In this document: positions 46,329-57,478 of the stretch, piece by piece
Numbering within the stretch: position 1 is the first letter of the stretch
Layout: each line of letters opens with the position of its first letter
Assembly: GCA_020851235.1 (NCBI GenBank)
Contig: JADZDD010000025.1
Coordinates: forward strand, 1 to 64,000
Length of the DNA stretch: 64,000 nt
Direction of reading: 5' to 3'
Source: Burkholderiales bacterium
GTDB taxonomy: Bacteria > Pseudomonadota > Gammaproteobacteria > Burkholderiales > Casimicrobiaceae
Notes under the pieces: generated by a model
The model's database searches: none
What the model saw: the letters and a program-made list of their open reading frames with translations, nothing else
What the model was told of the DNA's origin: nothing
Made by a program: the position numbers and the translations under genes

Positions 46329-47210
46329 TCACCGATACGCCGGATTCGGCAGCGTCTTATCCGTGGCGGTGAAGATGTCGCTGTACGCGGCGTAGGTCGA
46401 GGCAAAGACCAGCGGACCGACGATGGTACCCACCACCGCGGCCGCGATCGCCAGCACGCCAAAGAACACGAGCATCGCTGCGAGACCGGTGCCACCGCCG
46501 ATCTCGTGGGCCGCGCCGGCAACGATGCCGAGCGCGGCAGCGACGAGGAGCCCGCCCAGCACCACGACGACGGCGAGCGCGATGAGCCCGTAGACCAGGA
46601 ATGGGGCCCAGTTGCGCAGGCAGGCGGTGAAGGACGCGCGCATCGCCGCCCAGCTGCGCGCACCGTGCAGCGCGACGAGCGCGGGAGCGAACCAGTTGAG
46701 CATCGCAAAGGCCGTGCCGAGGACGAACATCACGAGGCCCATGAGCAAGCCCGTCCCGGTGATGTTGCGCATCGATCCCGTGATCGCGGTCAGGGGATCG
46801 GCCGCCATCATCGGCGCGTAGGCCATGCCGGCGAACACGCCGAATATTCCGACGGTGCCGAGCAGCGCAAGTGCCGCGAAGAATCCGATATTGATCGCGC
46901 CGATGATCATGAGCGGGACGAAGTGCTCGCCCTGGAATCCCTCGAAGAGGTGCGCGATGCGCAGCGCGCCGTCGCGCTCGATCGCCTGGCAACCCAGCAT
47001 GATGCCGCCGATGAACACGGGGGTGAGCAACACCTGGCCGATGCTGCCGACGATGGGCACGAGACTGAGCAGGGCCGAAATGATGTAGTAGATGATGACC
47101 ATCCCGATCCACGTGAAGAAGTTGGAGGTGAGCAGCCGCCAGCTCCGTCCCCACCACGCGCTGCCGCGGCCGGCCGCGACGATGCGCGGCTCATCGATCC
47201 TGTTGTCCAT
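46329..47210 (-). CDS. BPSS1780-family integral membrane protein
   Basis: The 293-residue protein has about six helices with a loose resemblance to the protein at 40442-41275: SLVPIVGSI, then ERDGALRIAHLFEGFQ. ATG 47210 begins MDNRIDEPRIVAAGRG, a soluble N-terminal stretch before the first helix. The function is unknown. It is convergent with polA at a gap of 6 bases. Confidence 0.8.
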   Translation of the reverse strand: MDNRIDEPRIVAAGRGSAWWGRSWRLLTSNFFTWIGMVIIYYIISALLSLVPIVGSIGQVLLTPVFIGGIMLGCQAIERDGALRIAHLFEGFQGEHFVPLMIIGAINIGFFAALALLGTVGIFGVFAGMAYAPMMAADPLTAITGSMRNITGTGLLMGLVMFVLGTAFAMLNWFAPALVALHGARSWAAMRASFTACLRNWAPFLVYGLIALAVVVVLGGLLVAAALGIVAGAAHEIGGGTGLAAMLVFFGVLAIAAAVVGTIVGPLVFASTYAAYSDIFTATDKTLPNPAYR

Positions 47211-47322
47211 TGTCGTTGTCCCCGAGGGTTGGCCGCCGCCCACCCCGCGCCGCGCCCCGGCGCACCCGCGTTGCGGTCGAATGGCATCGGCTGCGCGGCG
47301 ACGCGGCGGTCGTCGGCAGCGA

Positions 47323-47892
47323 TCAGTTTAGCGTGCCGCGAGCGTCGACGGCATCGCGCACGCGCGAAGCCAGGTCGGTGGGTGCGCCCTTGCGCAGGAA
47401 CCAACGCAGCCGGGCGGTATCGCCGATGGGCGTGAAGTCGAACTCGGCGAGCAGGTGCGCGAGCGCAGCCACGTAGCGCGAGTCGCGCTGGATGCGCACG
47501 ATCCACGTGCGTTGACCTTGCGTCGTGGCAAAGAGCGCCGCGAGCAGCGCCCGACCGTGACCGCCACCGCGCAGCCCGAGATCGAGGCCGGCGAGCCACA
47601 GTTCGTAGCCCGATTCGATGGCGCGAAACAGGCCGAAGCCGACCGGCTGCGAATCACCGTGGCGGCCATCGGGCCAGAAGACGTACCCTGGCACCGGGAC
47701 CGTGTCGATCGTGCCCGAGCGTCCTTCCTCGACGAAGTAGCCCGTCACCAGCGCCCGTTTCAACTTCGCGAAGAACTCCTCGGCGGCCGGTGTGGCTGCG
47801 GCGAGGCTGCGATCGAAGCTGCCTTCCTGCGCCCCCTGACGAATCAGCGAGCGCAGCAGCGCGAGATGGCGGACGTCGGCAGGTTCGAGCAT
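47323..47892 (-). CDS. GNAT-like acetyltransferase
   Basis: The 189-residue protein has a GNAT-like core: a strand ELWLAGLDLGLRGGGHGRALLAALF resembling the acetyl-CoA loop (R-G-G-G-H-G-R), and conserved flanking strands. The substrate is not predictable. It is not clearly in an operon; a spacer of 112 bases separates it from the membrane-protein gene downstream. Confidence 0.7.
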   Translation of the reverse strand: MLEPADVRHLALLRSLIRQGAQEGSFDRSLAAATPAAEEFFAKLKRALVTGYFVEEGRSGTIDTVPVPGYVFWPDGRHGDSQPVGFGLFRAIESGYELWLAGLDLGLRGGGHGRALLAALFATTQGQRTWIVRIQRDSRYVAALAHLLAEFDFTPIGDTARLRWFLRKGAPTDLASRVRDAVDARGTLN

Positions 47893-48038
47893 GGTGGCGG
47901 TCGTGGTGGCGTGGACGGCTGCGAGGACAACAGGTGCACTCGAACGGTAATGCGCTTGTTCCCACGGGTGCGGCCGGACTTACGAACGGCGCGCGGCGCG
48001 GCGCGAACGGTCGCGTAGGGCCGTGCGCGGTCGATTGC

Positions 48039-48410
48039 CTACACCGCGAGATAGACGGCGAGGACGAGTCCCATGGCGGCAAGCACGATGGCGAGCATCG
48101 TCGGGTAGATCGCCTGATGTGAACGCGGCACGTCGGCCGCCGGCAGCGTCGCGACGTAGCTTCGATGCTGGAACGCCCCCAGGATCATGCAGGCGACACC
48201 GATGAGCATCAGCGCGATGCCAACGACGTTGGACAGACGATTGTGCAACTCCGCCTCGGGAATCCCGTGCCCCTGCTGCGTTGCCACCAGACGCAGGAAG
48301 AGGCCGAAACGGGCAACGACGAAGCCGAACGCCATGACCGTGAGTCCCGTGCGGACCCAGGCGAGGAGCGTGCGTTCGGCAGCGAAGAAGACGCGCGGAT
48401 CGCCGCTCAT
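48039..48410 (-). CDS. YidH / DUF202 membrane protein
   Basis: The 123-residue protein has the DUF202 signature FFAAERTLLAWVRTGLTVMAFGF and three predicted helices. It is related to E. coli YidH, an inner-membrane protein of unknown role. It is divergent from the haem-copper-like gene; the spacer holds an inverted repeat. Confidence 0.88.
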   Translation of the reverse strand: MSGDPRVFFAAERTLLAWVRTGLTVMAFGFVVARFGLFLRLVATQQGHGIPEAELHNRLSNVVGIALMLIGVACMILGAFQHRSYVATLPAADVPRSHQAIYPTMLAIVLAAMGLVLAVYLAV

Positions 48411-48652
48411 GGAACGTGGGGTCTTGCCTGGATCTTGCAACGCATCTCCGAAGTCGAACGTGACGCTTCGTAGCGTAACGCAATTTCAGCGGGACCCCGC
48501 GCAGCGAAATCGCGCGGAAGCAGCGCCGCAGGACGACCCCCGAGCGGTGGCGAATTCGTGCCCACGCGGGTACCATGGGAAATCCTGAGGAGCGGCGGAT
48601 GGTCGAGCGACGTGCGAGCCCCCTTCCTGGCGGATCGATCGAGTAACCGGCG
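48411..48652. promoter_or_regulatory. Divergent spacer with inverted repeat
   Basis: CGTGACGCT (48459-48467) and AGCGTAACG (48472-48480) pair at 8 of 9 positions with a spacer of four. It lies between the divergent YidH and haem-copper-like genes, so it may be an operator or a leader hairpin. No FNR/Dnr-type site was seen. Confidence 0.35.
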
Positions 48653-49048
48653 ATGCTCGCACGCAATCGCTGGTTCATTGCGGCGGCGCTCGTCTACGCG
48701 CTCGTCGGGGGGCTCGTGGGTCTCGCGTGGCTCGCGGATCCTTCGCTCGTTCCCGGTAACGCGCTGCGCCTGCACGCGCACTTCATGCTGGTCGGCTTCG
48801 TCGGCATGATGATCTTCGGCGTCGGGCTGCACATGCTGCCCCGCTTCACCGGACGTTCGCTCTACTCCGAGCGCGCCGCCGACGTGCAGTTCGTGGTCAC
48901 GAACGTCGGCCTCATCGCCATGGGCGCGGGCTGGCTCGCGACGTCCACCCCTGTCGTGGTCGGGGGTGGCGCGCTGCTGTGGACGGGTTTTGCGCTGTTT
49001 GCACTCAACGTCGTTCTCACGGTCCGGCCCTGGGGGCGGCGCGGCTAG
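48653..49048 (+). CDS. Small haem-copper-oxidase-I-like membrane protein
   Basis: The 131-residue protein has four helices (about 7-28, 40-62, 78-96, 100-122). The second carries H41-x-H43 and H60 in LRLHAHFMLVG and GVGLHMLPRFTGR, recalling haem-ligand helices of CcoN/NorB-type subunits but far too short for a full oxidase subunit (about 12 helices). It would sit in the inner membrane. It is the first of three tightly packed genes. The assignment to the superfamily is inference from the helix motif. Confidence 0.55.
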   Translation: MLARNRWFIAAALVYALVGGLVGLAWLADPSLVPGNALRLHAHFMLVGFVGMMIFGVGLHMLPRFTGRSLYSERAADVQFVVTNVGLIAMGAGWLATSTPVVVGGGALLWTGFALFALNVVLTVRPWGRRG

Positions 49049-49050
49049 GC

Positions 49051-49503
49051 ATGGTCGAATACCGCGGCTGCGAGCTGCCCGAGGACGTTTGGTACGACCT
49101 CGACTATCTTTGGGTGCGCCCGGATACAGAGGCCGAGGGCACGTTCACCGTCGGCCTCACGGACCCCGCGCAGACGATGGCCGGTCGCGTCGTCTCGGTG
49201 CTGTTGCGCAAGCCCGGCACACATCGCCGCGCCGGGAAGCACCTGGGGGTCCTCGAATCCGGCAAGTGGGTGGGGGGCGTTCCGGCGCCGTTCGACGCCA
49301 CGATCGTCGAAGTCAATCCGCGCATCGAGGCCGACCCGGGCCTGGTCAACGTCGCACCGTACACCGACGCCTGGCTCATGCGGTTGCGGCCCGACGACGT
49401 GAGCGACGCGTATTCGCGCCTCACGTACGGTAGCGAGGCCATCGCGGCGCTCAAGGCCTGGGTCGACAAGTACAACCTGCAGTGCATGCGCTGCACCGAC
49501 TGA
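49051..49503 (+). CDS. Lipoyl-domain protein (GcvH / LbpA-like) with C-terminal CxxC
   Basis: The 150-residue protein has a GcvH-type lipoyl domain: LWVR, GLTDPAQTMAG, and the lipoylation site VLESGKWVGG with Lys about 72, then VPAPFDATIVEVNP. The tail ends QCMRCTD with Cys145 and Cys148. The P-E-D start, ESGKWVG and C-terminal CxxC look more like lipoate-binding LbpA proteins of sulfur-oxidising sHdr loci than canonical GcvH. No sHdr or gcvT/gcvP genes are nearby. ATG 49051 follows the previous stop by two bases. Confidence 0.7.
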   Translation: MVEYRGCELPEDVWYDLDYLWVRPDTEAEGTFTVGLTDPAQTMAGRVVSVLLRKPGTHRRAGKHLGVLESGKWVGGVPAPFDATIVEVNPRIEADPGLVNVAPYTDAWLMRLRPDDVSDAYSRLTYGSEAIAALKAWVDKYNLQCMRCTD

Positions 49504-49505
49504 CG

Positions 49506-50174
49506 ATGAAGGTGCAGCTTCTCGTCTCGGAGTGGTGTGTCCCCTGCCGCAGCGCCGAGCAGATCTGGCGCGACGTCGCGGGTGAGAGGACCATCGCCTT
49601 CGAGGTGCTCGACGTCGGTCAACCGGAGGGGCGGGCCGTGGTCTCGGCGCTCGGGGTGCGCACCGTGCCGTCGACGGTGATCGATGGCGAGCTCCGTCAC
49701 GTCGGCGTGCCGACGCGAGGCGAGGCGCTGGAGTTCGTCGCGGCGGCGCCGCCGCGCGCGGCAGCGAGCCCGCAGTACGTCGGATTGACCTTCGAGCCGA
49801 CGAGCGCGTGGGCCATTTCTGCGGCAGCGGTCTATCTTGCCATTGCCGGCGCGGCGCTGGTCTTCGGCGGCGGCATCGCGGGCGATGCGACGTGGCGCGC
49901 GGCAGCGCTCCACGTCTTCGGTCTCGGCTTCGCGGGGTTTCTCGTCTTTGGGTTCGGGGAGCACCTCCTGCCCCGCTTCACCGCGCGCCCGATCCGCATG
50001 GGCGCGCTCGCCTGGTGGCAGCAGGGGCTCTTGCACCTCGGGGTCGTCGCGCTCGTTGCGGGTTTTCTCTTCGACATCAAGGCGCTGGCGCTGGCCGGTG
50101 GCGCGGCGGCGTGGGTCGCTCTGGCCATCTTCACCGGGCGCCTGTGGCCGATGCTGCAGAGCCGATCGCAGTGA
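49506..50174 (+). CDS. Thioredoxin domain fused to haem-copper-like membrane domain
   Basis: The 222-residue protein starts with a thioredoxin-like domain (SEWCVPCRSAE, Cys11 and Cys14; VRTVPSTVID as the cis-Pro region). From residue 100 it has four helices. The second carries H136 and H153 in LHVFGLGFAG and GFGEHLLPRFTAR. The spacing of 17 and the HxLPRFT block match the small protein at 48653-49048. The CPxC redox pair is intact. The gene starts two bases after the lipoyl gene's stop, so the three genes almost certainly form one unit. The function is unknown. Confidence 0.65.
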   Translation: MKVQLLVSEWCVPCRSAEQIWRDVAGERTIAFEVLDVGQPEGRAVVSALGVRTVPSTVIDGELRHVGVPTRGEALEFVAAAPPRAAASPQYVGLTFEPTSAWAISAAAVYLAIAGAALVFGGGIAGDATWRAAALHVFGLGFAGFLVFGFGEHLLPRFTARPIRMGALAWWQQGLLHLGVVALVAGFLFDIKALALAGGAAAWVALAIFTGRLWPMLQSRSQ

Positions 50175-50348
50175 CGGTTCCGAAGAGTCGCGCGATCTCG
50201 CCGCGCATCTCGAACGGCGACCCCGGGGTCAACACCGGTTCGAAGCGATAGATCGAGCATCTGAACGCGCGCTCGGGCGCGAAAGCATCGAGCGCGGCGC
50301 GGGACGTTCGCGGGTGCCGCGGTGCAGCCGCCGTCCGTAGGCACCGGG

Positions 50349-50543
50349 CTACCGAAGCGGTCGGATCAGTCGCGGGCGACGCTGCTGTTCGTCGCGTCGC
50401 CGCGCCTGCGCCTGCTGCACGCGCGGCAGGTTGTACTCGATCCAGTCGGCCAGGATGCGCACGCGCTTGGCGGCTTCGCGCCATCGTGCTTCCGAGGCGC
50501 TGGTGCGCGGCGCAGGCGCGTCCCTGTGGTGACCAAGATGCCG
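50349..50543 (-). pseudogene. Possible 3' remnant of an unknown gene
   Basis: A minus-strand frame, bounded upstream by TGA at 50544-50546, reads 64 codons to TAG without any ATG, GTG or TTG before a well-formed block: SEARWREAAKRVRILADWIE then a basic, Gln-rich tail. The composition resembles a genuine C-terminus rather than random sequence. Its parent gene is not identified. Its position at the edge of the ATP synthase operon suggests a remnant cut during insertion. Confidence 0.35.
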
Positions 50544-50555
50544 TCATCTCAGTGA

Positions 50556-52484
<1,929 letters not shown>

Positions 52485-52492
<8 letters not shown>

Positions 52493-52823
52493 CCGGCCAG
52501 ACGAGGCGCCGTCGGGGCAGCGGCATGAACTGAGCGAGACGGTGGGCACCAAGGAAGTGCGCAAGATTCGAGCGCGTGGCCATCGGGACCGGACGCTCTG
52601 GATTGGGCTGGGGATGTTCGGCCTCGTCGGCTGGTCCGTCGCTCTGCCGACGGTGATCGGGGCCGTCCTCGGTCACTGGCTGGACCGCAGCCGGCCGAGC
52701 GGGTTTTCGTGGACGTTGGCGCTGTTGCTGGCGGGGGCGGCGCTCGGATGTCTCAGTGCGTGGCACTGGGTCCGCCGCGAGCGCGACGCGATCGATGCAG
52801 CGGAAGAGGAAGCGAGGCGGTGA
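52485..52823 (+). CDS. atpQ: N-ATPase accessory protein AtpQ (AtpI-like)
   Basis: The 112-residue protein has a charged N-terminus and two membrane helices (LGMFGLVGWSVALPTVIGAVLG and TLALLLAGAALGCLSAW regions). It holds the slot of AtpQ, an AtpI/AtpZ-like putative chaperone for the c-ring. GTG 52485 overlaps the atpC stop by 8 bases. The call rests mainly on position and topology. Confidence 0.72.
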
Positions 52824-53125
52824 GCCCGTACGTGCCTCTCGCACTCGCATGGGCAGCGGGCGTTGCGCTGGGCCTGTTCTACTTCGGTGGTCTGTGGCTG
52901 ACCGTGCGACAGCTTGCTACACGCAACCGGCCGGTCCCGTTGTTCCTCGGCAGCTTCCTTGTACGCACGGTCGCGGTCGTCGCCGGATTCTACTTCGTGA
53001 TGGGCGGCCGCTGGGAGCGCGTGCTCGCTTGCCTGGCAGGTTTTGTCATGGCGCGGCTGCTTCTGACGTCCTGGCTGAGGTCGGCACGGCGTACCGGGAG
53101 CCGACCAAGGCAGGATGAGATGTAG
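52820..53125 (+). CDS. atpR: N-ATPase accessory membrane protein AtpR
   Basis: The 101-residue protein has three predicted helices (about 5-22, 37-58, 62-80). GTG 52820 overlaps the atpQ stop (GTGA). AtpR is found only in N-ATPase operons, and its role is unknown. A spacer of 104 bases follows, the only real gap in the operon. Confidence 0.75.
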   Translation: MSPYVPLALAWAAGVALGLFYFGGLWLTVRQLATRNRPVPLFLGSFLVRTVAVVAGFYFVMGGRWERVLACLAGFVMARLLLTSWLRSARRTGSRPRQDEM

Positions 53126-53229
53126 AACGTGACCCAAGTTCGCTTCAGGAACACCGTGATGCTGCCCGGTTCCCCGGGTCCGGGGAATCCGCTTTCATGG
53201 GCACCCGCATTTTGAGATAGGCTCCAGCC

Positions 53230-53949
53230 ATGCACGTCACTCCCGACTCGATCATCTTCTGGCAGGCCGGACCGCTCAAGATCAATGCCACGCTCGTCTT
53301 CACCTGGCTGGTGATGGCAATCATGGTCGTGAGCTCCTGGCTGGTGACGCGCCGACTGAGCAGAGGAACGTCGCTCTCGCGCGGTCAGAACCTGCTCGAG
53401 ATCCTGGTGGGCGGCATCCAGGGGCAGATCAGGGATGTCACGCGGCAGGATTCGGACCGTTACCTACCCTTCATCGGCACGTTGTTCATGTTCGTCGCCG
53501 TATCGAACGTATTGATGATTGTCCCGGGCTTCCGGCCTCCGACGGGCTCGATCTCGACGACGATCGCGCTGGCGCTGTGTGTATTCGTGGCGGTGCCCGC
53601 CTACGGCATCGCGGACCATGGCCTCAAGGAATACCTGAAGGCATACGTCAGGCCGAGCGTGCTGATGCTTCCGATGAACGTCCTCGGTGAACTGACAAGG
53701 ACCTTTGCGCTCGCGCTGCGGCTCTTCGGGAACGTGATGAGCGGCACGATGATCGGCGCGATACTGCTGGCGATCGCTCCATTGTTCGTGCCTGTCATCG
53801 CCAATGTTCTCGGGCTCCTCGTTGGCCTGATCCAGGCGTACATATTCGCCATTCTGGCGCTGGTGTTCATTGCCTCCGCCAACGCAGCCCACGAGGAAGC
53901 CAGGGGTTCCGCAACGACGAATGCGAGCGAGGAGATGATCGATGGATAG
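53230..53949 (+). CDS. atpB: N-type ATP synthase subunit a
   Basis: The 239-residue membrane protein has the hallmark ELTRTFALALRLFGNVMSG with the essential Arg, and a following helix bundle. Subunit a provides the half channels for the ion. It begins MHVTPDSIIFWQ and overlaps atpE by 8 bases. Confidence 0.93.
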   Translation: MHVTPDSIIFWQAGPLKINATLVFTWLVMAIMVVSSWLVTRRLSRGTSLSRGQNLLEILVGGIQGQIRDVTRQDSDRYLPFIGTLFMFVAVSNVLMIVPGFRPPTGSISTTIALALCVFVAVPAYGIADHGLKEYLKAYVRPSVLMLPMNVLGELTRTFALALRLFGNVMSGTMIGAILLAIAPLFVPVIANVLGLLVGLIQAYIFAILALVFIASANAAHEEARGSATTNASEEMIDG

Positions 53950-54220
53950 CGTGGAATTGATCGGCATGATTTCGATTGTCATGGCAGGCGTGACCGTCGC
54001 CTTGGGCGCTCCGATCACCGCGATCGGCGAAGGCTGGGCCGTGTCGCGGGGCATGGCGGCGCTCGCCCAGCAACCTGACGCAGCACCGACGATCACGCGG
54101 GCGCTGTTCATCGGTGTAGCGATGATCGAATCGTCGGCGATCTATTGTTTCGTCGTGTCCCTGATCCTGATCTTCGCCAATCCGTTCTGGAACCACGTGG
54201 CGGGCCTGTCGGGGGGCTAG
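53942..54220 (+). CDS. atpE: N-type ATP synthase c subunit with Na+-binding signature
   Basis: The 92-residue hairpin has two helices. Glu30 lies in AIGEGWAVS (helix 1), and Glu63, Ser64, Ser65 and Tyr68 in MIESSAIYCFV (helix 2). In Na+-binding rings the ligands are a helix-1 Gln or Glu plus the helix-2 Glu-Ser-Thr/Ser...Tyr set, so this ring is predicted to bind Na+. This is inference from family residues. It starts 8 bases before the end of atpB. Confidence 0.92.
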   Translation: MDSVELIGMISIVMAGVTVALGAPITAIGEGWAVSRGMAALAQQPDAAPTITRALFIGVAMIESSAIYCFVVSLILIFANPFWNHVAGLSGG

Positions 54221-54223
54221 CAA

Positions 54224-55006
54224 GTGGCCCCCGACTGGTTCACCCTGATCGCGCAGATCGTCAATTTCCTGTTGCTGGTCTGGCTGCTGAAGCACTACCT
54301 GTTCGCACGGGTTGTTCGCGCCATGAACGAACGCGAGGCGAGCATCGCCTCCCGACTGGAAGCGGCTGCGCGCACGCACGCGTCGGCCGAGCAGGAAGCG
54401 GAGACGTTCCGGACCAGAAACCGCGAGTTCGAGGAGGAGCGCGACGAGATGCTGGCGCGAGCCAGGGAAGAGGCCGCCTCGCATCGTCAGCAACTGCTGG
54501 AAGCCGCACGTCGGGACGTCGACAATGCACAGGCCGAGTGGCTCGCGATGCTGAACCGGGAGCGAGAGGACCTGCTGCTCGATTTCCGGGAGCGCCTGAG
54601 CGGCGGAGTCGTCGCGGTGGCGAGGCAGGGCCTCAGGCAGCTTGCCAGCGCGGACCTGGAGAGGCAGATCCTGGATAACTTCGAGGGCCGGCTTCGAACA
54701 CTCGATGCCGCCGAACGCGAGGCGATTGCCGCAGCGCTCCGTGACTCGGACCACGCCGTCGAGATCCGTACCGCTTTCCCGTTGCTGCCGGAGGCGCAGG
54801 AGAGGTTGTCCCGGTCGGTGCACGAACAATTGGGTGATGGCGTTGGCGCCCGGTTCGTCACCGCGCCGGAGCTGATATGTGGAATCGAATTGCGAGCGCA
54901 CGCATACCACCTGACATGGAATCTGGATGCGTACCTGGAGGACGTGGAGGCACGCGTCTTCGAGACCCTGGAGGAGAGTGTTAGGGAGCATGAAGCAGCC
55001 CGGTAG
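54224..55006 (+). CDS. atpF: N-type ATP synthase long b subunit (b with delta-like C-terminus)
   Basis: The 260-residue protein has one N-terminal helix (about 5-25) then a long charged coiled coil (about 30-150). The C-terminal part ([20 protein letters not shown] onward) has a delta-like look. N-ATPases lack a separate delta gene, and the long b form is thought to replace it. GTG 54224 is 3 bases after atpE. Confidence 0.87.
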   Translation: MAPDWFTLIAQIVNFLLLVWLLKHYLFARVVRAMNEREASIASRLEAAARTHASAEQEAETFRTRNREFEEERDEMLARAREEAASHRQQLLEAARRDVDNAQAEWLAMLNREREDLLLDFRERLSGGVVAVARQGLRQLASADLERQILDNFEGRLRTLDAAEREAIAAALRDSDHAVEIRTAFPLLPEAQERLSRSVHEQLGDGVGARFVTAPELICGIELRAHAYHLTWNLDAYLEDVEARVFETLEESVREHEAAR

Positions 55007-56567
55007 CCCGGCGGGCTCCCGCCTTTCTCGGGAGTCACTGCGCGATTCCGTCGAGACGACATTGGGCGCTCTGGAGGCGGTGCTGCAGCGGGAGCGCATG
55101 GGGCTCACCACCCGCGAAGTCGGCCGGATCGTTTCGGTTGGCGCCGGCGTCGCCCGTGTGCGCGGCCTGCCGCGCGTCCAGGCGGAGGAGTTGGTGAGTC
55201 TTCAGGGCGGGCTGCTCGGCCTCGCCCACAACCTGGATCGTGACGAGGTCGGCGTGGTCCTGCTGGGCCCGCAGCGGACGCTGTCCGCTGGCAGCCTCGT
55301 TCACCGCACGTTTCGCATCCTGGACATACCGGTCGGCGAGGAACTCATCGGTCGCGTCGTGGATGCGCTGGGTCGGCCGATCGACGAGCACGGCGCGGTC
55401 CGGTTGCGCGAGCGTCGTCCGGTCGAGCGACCTGCTCCCCCCATCCTGCATCGAGCACCGGTCACGAGACCCCTGCAAACCGGCCTCAAGGTCGTCGACT
55501 CGCTGCTGCCGATCGGCCGTGGGCAGCGCGAGCTGATCCTGGGGGATCGCCAGACCGGCAAGACTGCCATCGCCCTCGACGCGATCCTGAATCAGCGTAA
55601 CAAGGGTGTCCTCTGCATCTACTGTGCCATCGGACAGCGCAGTTCGGCTGTGGCAAAGCTCCTCGCATACCTGCGCCGACACGACGCGATGTCTTACTGC
55701 ATCGTCGTCGTCGCTTCTGCAGACGAGCCGCCTGGTGTTCAGCATATTGCACCCTTCGCTGCAACCACGATGGCTGAATACTTCATGGAACAGGGGCGCG
55801 ATGTCCTCATTGTCTACGACGATCTGACGCGCCACGCGCGAGCGTACCGCGAGCTGTCGCTGTTGTTGCGTCGTCCTCCAGGGCGCGAGGCGTATCCGGG
55901 CGACATCTTCTATGTTCACTCCCGGCTGCTCGAGCGTGCAACGCAGCTGCGCAAGGAGTACGGTGGGGGATCGTTGACGGCACTGCCGATCGCCGAAACG
56001 CAGTCCCAGAATATTGCAGCCTACATTCCCACGAATCTGATATCGATCACGGACGGGCAGATCGTTCTTTCTCCCCAGTTGTTTCGCAAGGGGATACTGC
56101 CGGCCATCGATGTCGGGCGCTCGGTGTCACGCATCGGCGGGAAGGCACAATTGCCGTGCTACCGCGCCGTCGCGGGCGAACTCAGACTCTCTTACGCGCA
56201 GTTCGAAGAGATGGAGGTGTTTGCCCGGTTCGGGACCCGTCTCGACGACGCAACGATCGCCATGCTGGAGCGCGGCCGCCGGATTCGTGCGATCCTGCAG
56301 CAGCCGCAGTACGAACCGCTGCCGGTTCCGGAACAGATGGTCGCACTCCTTGCGGCCAGCGGCGGCCTGCTGAATGCGACCTCGATCGACAAGGTTGCGC
56401 TGGTGGAGAAAGTCATTCGAAATGCGGTCACTGCCGAGCTGCCAGCCGTCTGTCAGCGAATGGAGTCCGGGATCAGGTTGAGTGCCGAAGATCGCGAGGA
56501 CCTGCTTCGGGTCATACGCGGCGCGGTGAACGGCATCACGGAGACAGGCAATGACGCAAGCGCTTGA
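54990..56567 (+). CDS. atpA: N-type ATP synthase alpha subunit
   Basis: The 525-residue protein has the alpha P-loop [22 protein letters not shown] and the [13 protein letters not shown] region. It is the non-catalytic nucleotide-binding subunit paired with AtpD. ATG 54990 overlaps atpF by 17 bases; its own end overlaps atpG by 17. Confidence 0.94.
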   Translation: MKQPGSPAGSRLSRESLRDSVETTLGALEAVLQRERMGLTTREVGRIVSVGAGVARVRGLPRVQAEELVSLQGGLLGLAHNLDRDEVGVVLLGPQRTLSAGSLVHRTFRILDIPVGEELIGRVVDALGRPIDEHGAVRLRERRPVERPAPPILHRAPVTRPLQTGLKVVDSLLPIGRGQRELILGDRQTGKTAIALDAILNQRNKGVLCIYCAIGQRSSAVAKLLAYLRRHDAMSYCIVVVASADEPPGVQHIAPFAATTMAEYFMEQGRDVLIVYDDLTRHARAYRELSLLLRRPPGREAYPGDIFYVHSRLLERATQLRKEYGGGSLTALPIAETQSQNIAAYIPTNLISITDGQIVLSPQLFRKGILPAIDVGRSVSRIGGKAQLPCYRAVAGELRLSYAQFEEMEVFARFGTRLDDATIAMLERGRRIRAILQQPQYEPLPVPEQMVALLAASGGLLNATSIDKVALVEKVIRNAVTAELPAVCQRMESGIRLSAEDREDLLRVIRGAVNGITETGNDASA

Positions 56568-57450
56568 GTCGATGCGTCGTCGCATCGAGAGCGCCGAGGA
56601 CCTGTACGCCGTGGTCCGGGTGATGAAGACCCATGCCGCCGCCAGTATTCGCCAATGCGAACGGGCGGTGGAATCGCTCGTCGAGTACAACCGCACCATC
56701 GAAGCCGGGCTGCAGATCGTCCTGCGGAGCCGTCCGGACGCGATTCCGGCGCAGTCGCCTGTCGGCCCCACCTGGGCAAACATCGTCTTCGGCTCGGATC
56801 AGGGCATGTGCGGTTCATTCAACGAGCAGGTGGTGAGCTTTGTCCTGGAGCAATTCGACGACCCGACCCGTTCGCGGCACGACTGCTCGATGTTGGTCGT
56901 TGGCTCGCGGGTTGCGGGCCGACTCGAAGATGCCGGATGTGCAGTCGATGGTCGATTCGCGATGCCGAGCACCGTCTCTGGCATCACGGCGGCAGTGAGC
57001 GATGTGCTGCTCAAGATCGAGGAGATGCGCTCCCAGGACGGCGCGAGGCAGTTCCTGCTCGTTCATCATCGGCCGAACGCTCCGGCGGGATCCTCGCCGC
57101 AGAAGCTGCAACTCCTGCCCATCGATCGCGCGTGGCTTGCAAGTCTGGCGATGAAGAACTGGGAATCACGTGCGTTGCCCATGTACACCATGGATTGGCG
57201 ACGCCTGTTCTCGGCGCTGATCCGGCAGTACCTGTTCATCGCACTGTACCGTGCCTTTGCGGAATCCATGGCAAGCGAGAATGCCAGCCGCCTCGCATCG
57301 ATGCACGCCGCGGAGAAGAATATTCGGAATCATCTTTCCCTTCTTGCAGTCGACTACCATGAAGGACGCCAGCAAGCGATCACCGAGGAGCTGCTGGACA
57401 TCGTGGCCGGCTTCGAGACGTTGATGAGCGGGGAGGATCGGCGGGAGTAG
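56551..57450 (+). CDS. atpG: N-type ATP synthase gamma subunit
   Basis: The 299-residue protein begins [33 protein letters not shown], the gamma rotor helix. It ends in the conserved C-terminal helix with [16 protein letters not shown]. It is the central shaft linking c-ring and head. It is the last gene of the operon; a strong hairpin follows at 57479-57502. Confidence 0.93.
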   Translation: MTQALESMRRRIESAEDLYAVVRVMKTHAAASIRQCERAVESLVEYNRTIEAGLQIVLRSRPDAIPAQSPVGPTWANIVFGSDQGMCGSFNEQVVSFVLEQFDDPTRSRHDCSMLVVGSRVAGRLEDAGCAVDGRFAMPSTVSGITAAVSDVLLKIEEMRSQDGARQFLLVHHRPNAPAGSSPQKLQLLPIDRAWLASLAMKNWESRALPMYTMDWRRLFSALIRQYLFIALYRAFAESMASENASRLASMHAAEKNIRNHLSLLAVDYHEGRQQAITEELLDIVAGFETLMSGEDRRE

Positions 57451-57478
57451 CGTGCACGGCATCCGGCTCCCGATCGGG

